From the NCBI GenBank assembly GCA_005883245.1, contig VAXT01000005.1, positions 1 to 22,566 on the forward strand: a stretch of DNA of 22,566 nt. Reading direction: 5' to 3'. A model generated the notes under the pieces. The model saw only the letters and a program-made list of their open reading frames with translations, ran no database searches and was not told where the DNA came from. The translations under genes were made by a program, and so were the position numbers. The DNA is from Actinomycetota bacterium. GTDB taxonomy: Bacteria > Actinomycetota > Thermoleophilia > Gaiellales > Gaiellaceae. Below are positions 21,664-22,566 of the stretch, piece after piece (the first letter of the stretch is position 1; the number at the start of each line of letters is the position of its first letter).

Positions 21664-22554
21664 CTACAGGCTCTCGCCGGCGGGCGGCAGCTGGAGACCG
21701 CCGACGAGGCGGACCTCGTGCACGAGCTCGATCCCGAACTGCTCGAGCGCGCGGCGGCGGGCCTCGGCCATCAGCGCGAGAGCATCGGTCGCCCGCGCAT
21801 CCCCGGCGTTCTCGATGAAGTTGCCGTGGCGCGGAGAGATCTGTGCTCCGCCGATGCGGTGGCCCTTGAGGCCGACAGCCTCGAGCATGCGGCCGGCGGA
21901 GAGCTCGTGCTCAGGGTTCTTGAACACGCTCCCGAAGGTCCGCTTGTTCGTCGGCTGGGCAGCCTTGCGTCGTGCCTGGAGGTCGGCGACGGTGGCCTTG
22001 ATCTCGTCGGGTGCCTTCGGCTCCAGGCGAAACTCCGCCCTGGCTACGACCTCGCCGGGTTGGAGCTTGGAACGCCGGTACTCGAGCCCCAGCTCGCCGG
22101 GCGAGCGCCAGCCTGAACCGTCGGCCGACACGACGAGGGCTCGCTCGAGGATCGCGCGCCAGTCGCCGCCGTAGGCGCCCGCGTTCATTCGCACGCCCCC
22201 GCCGACCGTGCCCGGGATCGCGCACGCGAACTCGAATCCGCCGAGCCCGGCGGCGCGCGTGCGGTGCAGGCAGACCGCGTTCGCCGCACCGCCTCCGGCG
22301 ACCAGGAGCCCGTCCGTTGTCTCGGCGAGCGCGAGCTCCCCCTCGAGGCGCAGGACGAGCGCGTCGACACCGTCGTCGGCGACCAGGACGTTCGAGCCGA
22401 GCCCGATCGTCAAGACATCGAGGCCCTCGACCGTGGCCCAGCGAAGGACCTCCTCGAGCTCGGCGACGGTCTTGGGCCGCGCGAAATGCCGCGCTGGGCC
22501 TCCGATCCCGACCGTTGTCAGCCGTCCGAGCGGAACGTTCTGCTCGATGTTCAT
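21664..22554 (-). CDS. murB: UDP-N-acetylenolpyruvoylglucosamine reductase
   Basis: FAD- and NADPH-dependent reductase that makes UDP-MurNAc from enolpyruvyl-UDP-GlcNAc, a cytosolic step of peptidoglycan synthesis. 296 residues, type II size. Seen: TTVGIGGPARHFARP (FAD), IGLGSNVLVADDG, the strongly conserved IPGTVGGGVRMNAGAYGG (113-130), YRRSKLQPGEVV, the proton-donor Ser209 in TFGSVFKNP, and AGRMLEAVGLKGHRIGGAQISPRHGNFIEN. ATG 22554 has a GGAG 7 nt upstream, so it is ribosome-bound in the usual way. It is probably preceded by murC outside the window and leads into ftsQ. Confidence 0.97.
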   Translation of the reverse strand: MNIEQNVPLGRLTTVGIGGPARHFARPKTVAELEEVLRWATVEGLDVLTIGLGSNVLVADDGVDALVLRLEGELALAETTDGLLVAGGGAANAVCLHRTRAAGLGGFEFACAIPGTVGGGVRMNAGAYGGDWRAILERALVVSADGSGWRSPGELGLEYRRSKLQPGEVVARAEFRLEPKAPDEIKATVADLQARRKAAQPTNKRTFGSVFKNPEHELSAGRMLEAVGLKGHRIGGAQISPRHGNFIENAGDARATDALALMAEARRRALEQFGIELVHEVRLVGGLQLPPAGESL

Positions 22555-22566
22555 GCCAGCTCCGCG

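Overview
The window is a GC-rich stretch of bacterial chromosome. It has many GTG starts, very short intergenic gaps, a two-subunit glycine decarboxylase (gcvPA plus gcvPB) and the gene order murB-ftsQ-ftsZ. Together these point to a deep-branching actinobacterium, most likely class Thermoleophilia (Gaiellales or Solirubrobacterales-like). That placement is an inference from style and family resemblance, not from a marker-gene tree. No phage, CRISPR array, toxin-antitoxin pair, insertion sequence or recognisable defence system was found.

Layout. 1-1659 (+): the 3' part of an MscS-type mechanosensitive channel, then a DUF4386-like membrane protein. 1660-2064: a gene-free stretch with a tRNA-Asn-like 3' fragment, its terminator and flanking direct repeats, which looks like an old integration site. 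2065-3111 (+): an unrecognised secreted lipoprotein. 3297-3752 (-): a secreted CHRD-domain protein. 4011-7788 (-): a three-gene unit of M3-like metallopeptidase, M14 carboxypeptidase (frameshifted) and a polytopic membrane protein, read from a near-consensus promoter at 7798-7825. 7837-8241 (-): a stand-alone receiver protein. 8587-9846 (-) gltX diverges from 9866-10726 (+) endonuclease IV. 10980-11390 (-): a cysteine-rich unknown. 11519-12247 (-) HAD hydrolase diverges from 12265-13305 (+) Ca2+/H+ antiporter. 13260-14962 (-): threonine aldolase behind a DUF4389 membrane protein. 15056-15277 (+): a one-gene membrane protein. 15450-19480 (-): glycine cleavage operon gcvT-gcvH-gcvPA-gcvPB. 19628-22554 (-): the division and cell-wall genes murB-ftsQ-ftsZ, with a strong promoter of ftsZ's own.

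How the genes work together. The right end makes peptidoglycan precursor (MurB) and builds the divisome (FtsQ, FtsZ). The gcv operon breaks down glycine to one-carbon units, and the nearby threonine aldolase produces glycine, so glycine metabolism is clustered. The M3 and M14 peptidases probably act together on peptides.

Two patterns stand out. First, both tight divergent gene pairs (gltX/nfo and HAD/cax) have a mirror-symmetric junction. A single T-A-N3-T-A element sits at the exact midpoint and reads as a TANNNT -10 box on both strands, 6-7 nt from each start codon. This fits one bidirectional promoter making two leaderless mRNAs. Second, several normally conserved genes carry lesions that I can read directly or infer: an in-frame TAA in gcvT, frame breaks with apparent loss of conserved sequence in gcvPB and the M14 peptidase, a possible small deletion in gcvPA, and a 34-bp perfect inverted copy of peptidase sequence inside the neighbouring membrane gene. 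Either this lineage is losing these genes or the assembly is chimeric or error-prone here; raw reads would decide.
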